Assembly (NCBI GenBank): GCA_947652115.1
Contig: OX393562.1
Span: 12,717,294 to 12,781,293 of the forward strand
Length of the DNA stretch: 64,000 bases
From: Blastomussa wellsi
Taxonomy: Eukaryota > Cnidaria > Anthozoa > Scleractinia > Plerogyridae
Direction: 5' to 3'
The number at the start of each line of letters is the position of its first letter. Within the stretch, counting starts at the first letter, position 1. Positions 63,300-64,000 of the stretch are shown here, in pieces. The translations under genes were made by a program, and so were the position numbers. Below the pieces are notes generated by a model. The model was not told the origin of the DNA, made no database searches, and saw only the letters and a list, made by a program, of their open reading frames with translations.

Positions 63300-63447
63300 C
63301 TGTTTTAGGCAGAATTAAGATAATAGCAAGATTAGAATGCAGCCCTCCATTTCTACAAGTTATAATAGAGCGTTCTTACGCACGTGACCAGCGGTCATAT
63401 TGGTTTAATAACAAAAGAAGATATATGCAAAGAAAAAGAGTTCAATA

Positions 63448-63962
63448 GACCTTTTCAGCTTCGTTTGTTTGTTGCCCCATTTTAGACCACGTGATGTTAC
63501 CCTTGCGACTTGTTGCTTTCAAATTTAAACAAATCCACGCGAAATGAATGAATAATTTCCAAATGGACCAAGGGACAATTCGCGAGAGGGCATCACATGA
63601 CCTGAAATGGGAAAAAACGTAGCAAAAAAGGTCTATTCCCGAAGGATTGATTTGGAATACCAACCTGGGCGCTGCCGTAAAATGCTGTATAGACCATTTT
63701 AGCTTTGCTTGCTTTTTGCTGCATTTTAGGCCATGCGATTCTACCTTTGACAATTAAGTCAAACTTGAAATAAAGTTTTATATGTCTGAGAATAACAGTG
63801 GCGGATACGGGGGAGGGTCGGGGCTTCAGGACCCCCCTTCCCCTTTCTTTTTTGTTTTTACTACTTGTTTGACGCTGAAATTCTCGCATCGACAGGATCG
63901 CTTATTATCACTCAACTAAAAGTTTGGACCCCCATATCAAAAATTCCTGGATCCGCCTCTGG
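63448..63962. repeat. repeat cluster
   Basis: Two related ~60-bp direct copies at 63448-63510 and 63690-63750 (core CATTTTAG(A/G)CCA), then a short TIR element at 63796-63962 with ends AGTGGCGGAT / ATCCGCCTCT. No gene. Confidence 0.6.
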
Positions 63963-64000
63963 ATAAGTTCAAAGAAGTTATTTTGCCATGGATGCAATAC

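Overview
This is animal nuclear DNA, most likely from an anthozoan cnidarian such as a coral. It is intron-rich and AT-rich, packed with fold-back and retroelement debris, and dominated by one minus-strand gene built from repeated F5/8 type C (discoidin) domains. I place 14 discoidin domains between 4495 and 63299, numbered D1 (right, 5' side) to D14 (left, 3' side). Most are split into a ~300-nt first-half exon ending near Lys/GTRAGT and a ~139-nt second-half exon ending in Gly-Cys-Glu-Gly. Every unit is flanked by phase-1 introns, and all exon lengths I derived from splice sites are frame-consistent. The gene runs off the right edge. A separate partial minus-strand open frame lies at 1-682.

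The intron inside discoidin domain D4 holds a 19,716-bp Maverick/Polinton (adintovirus-like) element at 29658-49373. It has ~320-bp terminal inverted repeats starting AG and a perfect 6-bp target duplication, GAAACC. It carries a protein-primed PolB, a chromodomain integrase, a double-jelly-roll major capsid protein, two penton-like proteins, an adenain-like protease, a packaging ATPase, several adenovirus-core-like small basic proteins, a parvovirus-type phospholipase A2-like protein, a two-TM protein and several unknown genes. PolB has two compensating frame shifts, the integrase has an in-frame TAG, and the second penton-like gene has a stop and a shift. The capsid, protease and ATPase genes are intact.

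Polinton layout: PolB is read leftward and the rest mostly rightward from a bidirectional promoter (34269-34464) made of two mirrored 40-bp modules (CCAAT-like box, TTTCGATCC, TATA). Rightward comes a spliced gene with two common exons followed by up to six in-phase alternative 3'-terminal exons, most encoding a different Cys-pair mini-module. This is the most unusual system in the window. Next are short unknown genes and then two tightly packed gene trains (37512-43229 and 43267-47270). Their start and stop codons repeatedly overlap (ATGA or TGATG), and each ends in an AATAAA that overlaps the last stop codon.

The flanks contain a Ngaro-type element with split direct repeats (6794-9343), non-LTR RT ends (16139-16932, 22715-22990), a shattered Ty3/Gypsy-like pol (23000-25760), a Penelope/hammerhead-like fragment (about 23632-23735), a SINE, several palindromic MITEs, and a 3.9-kb near-palindrome (58194-62058) made of two decayed convergent copies of an unrecognised ~500-codon gene.
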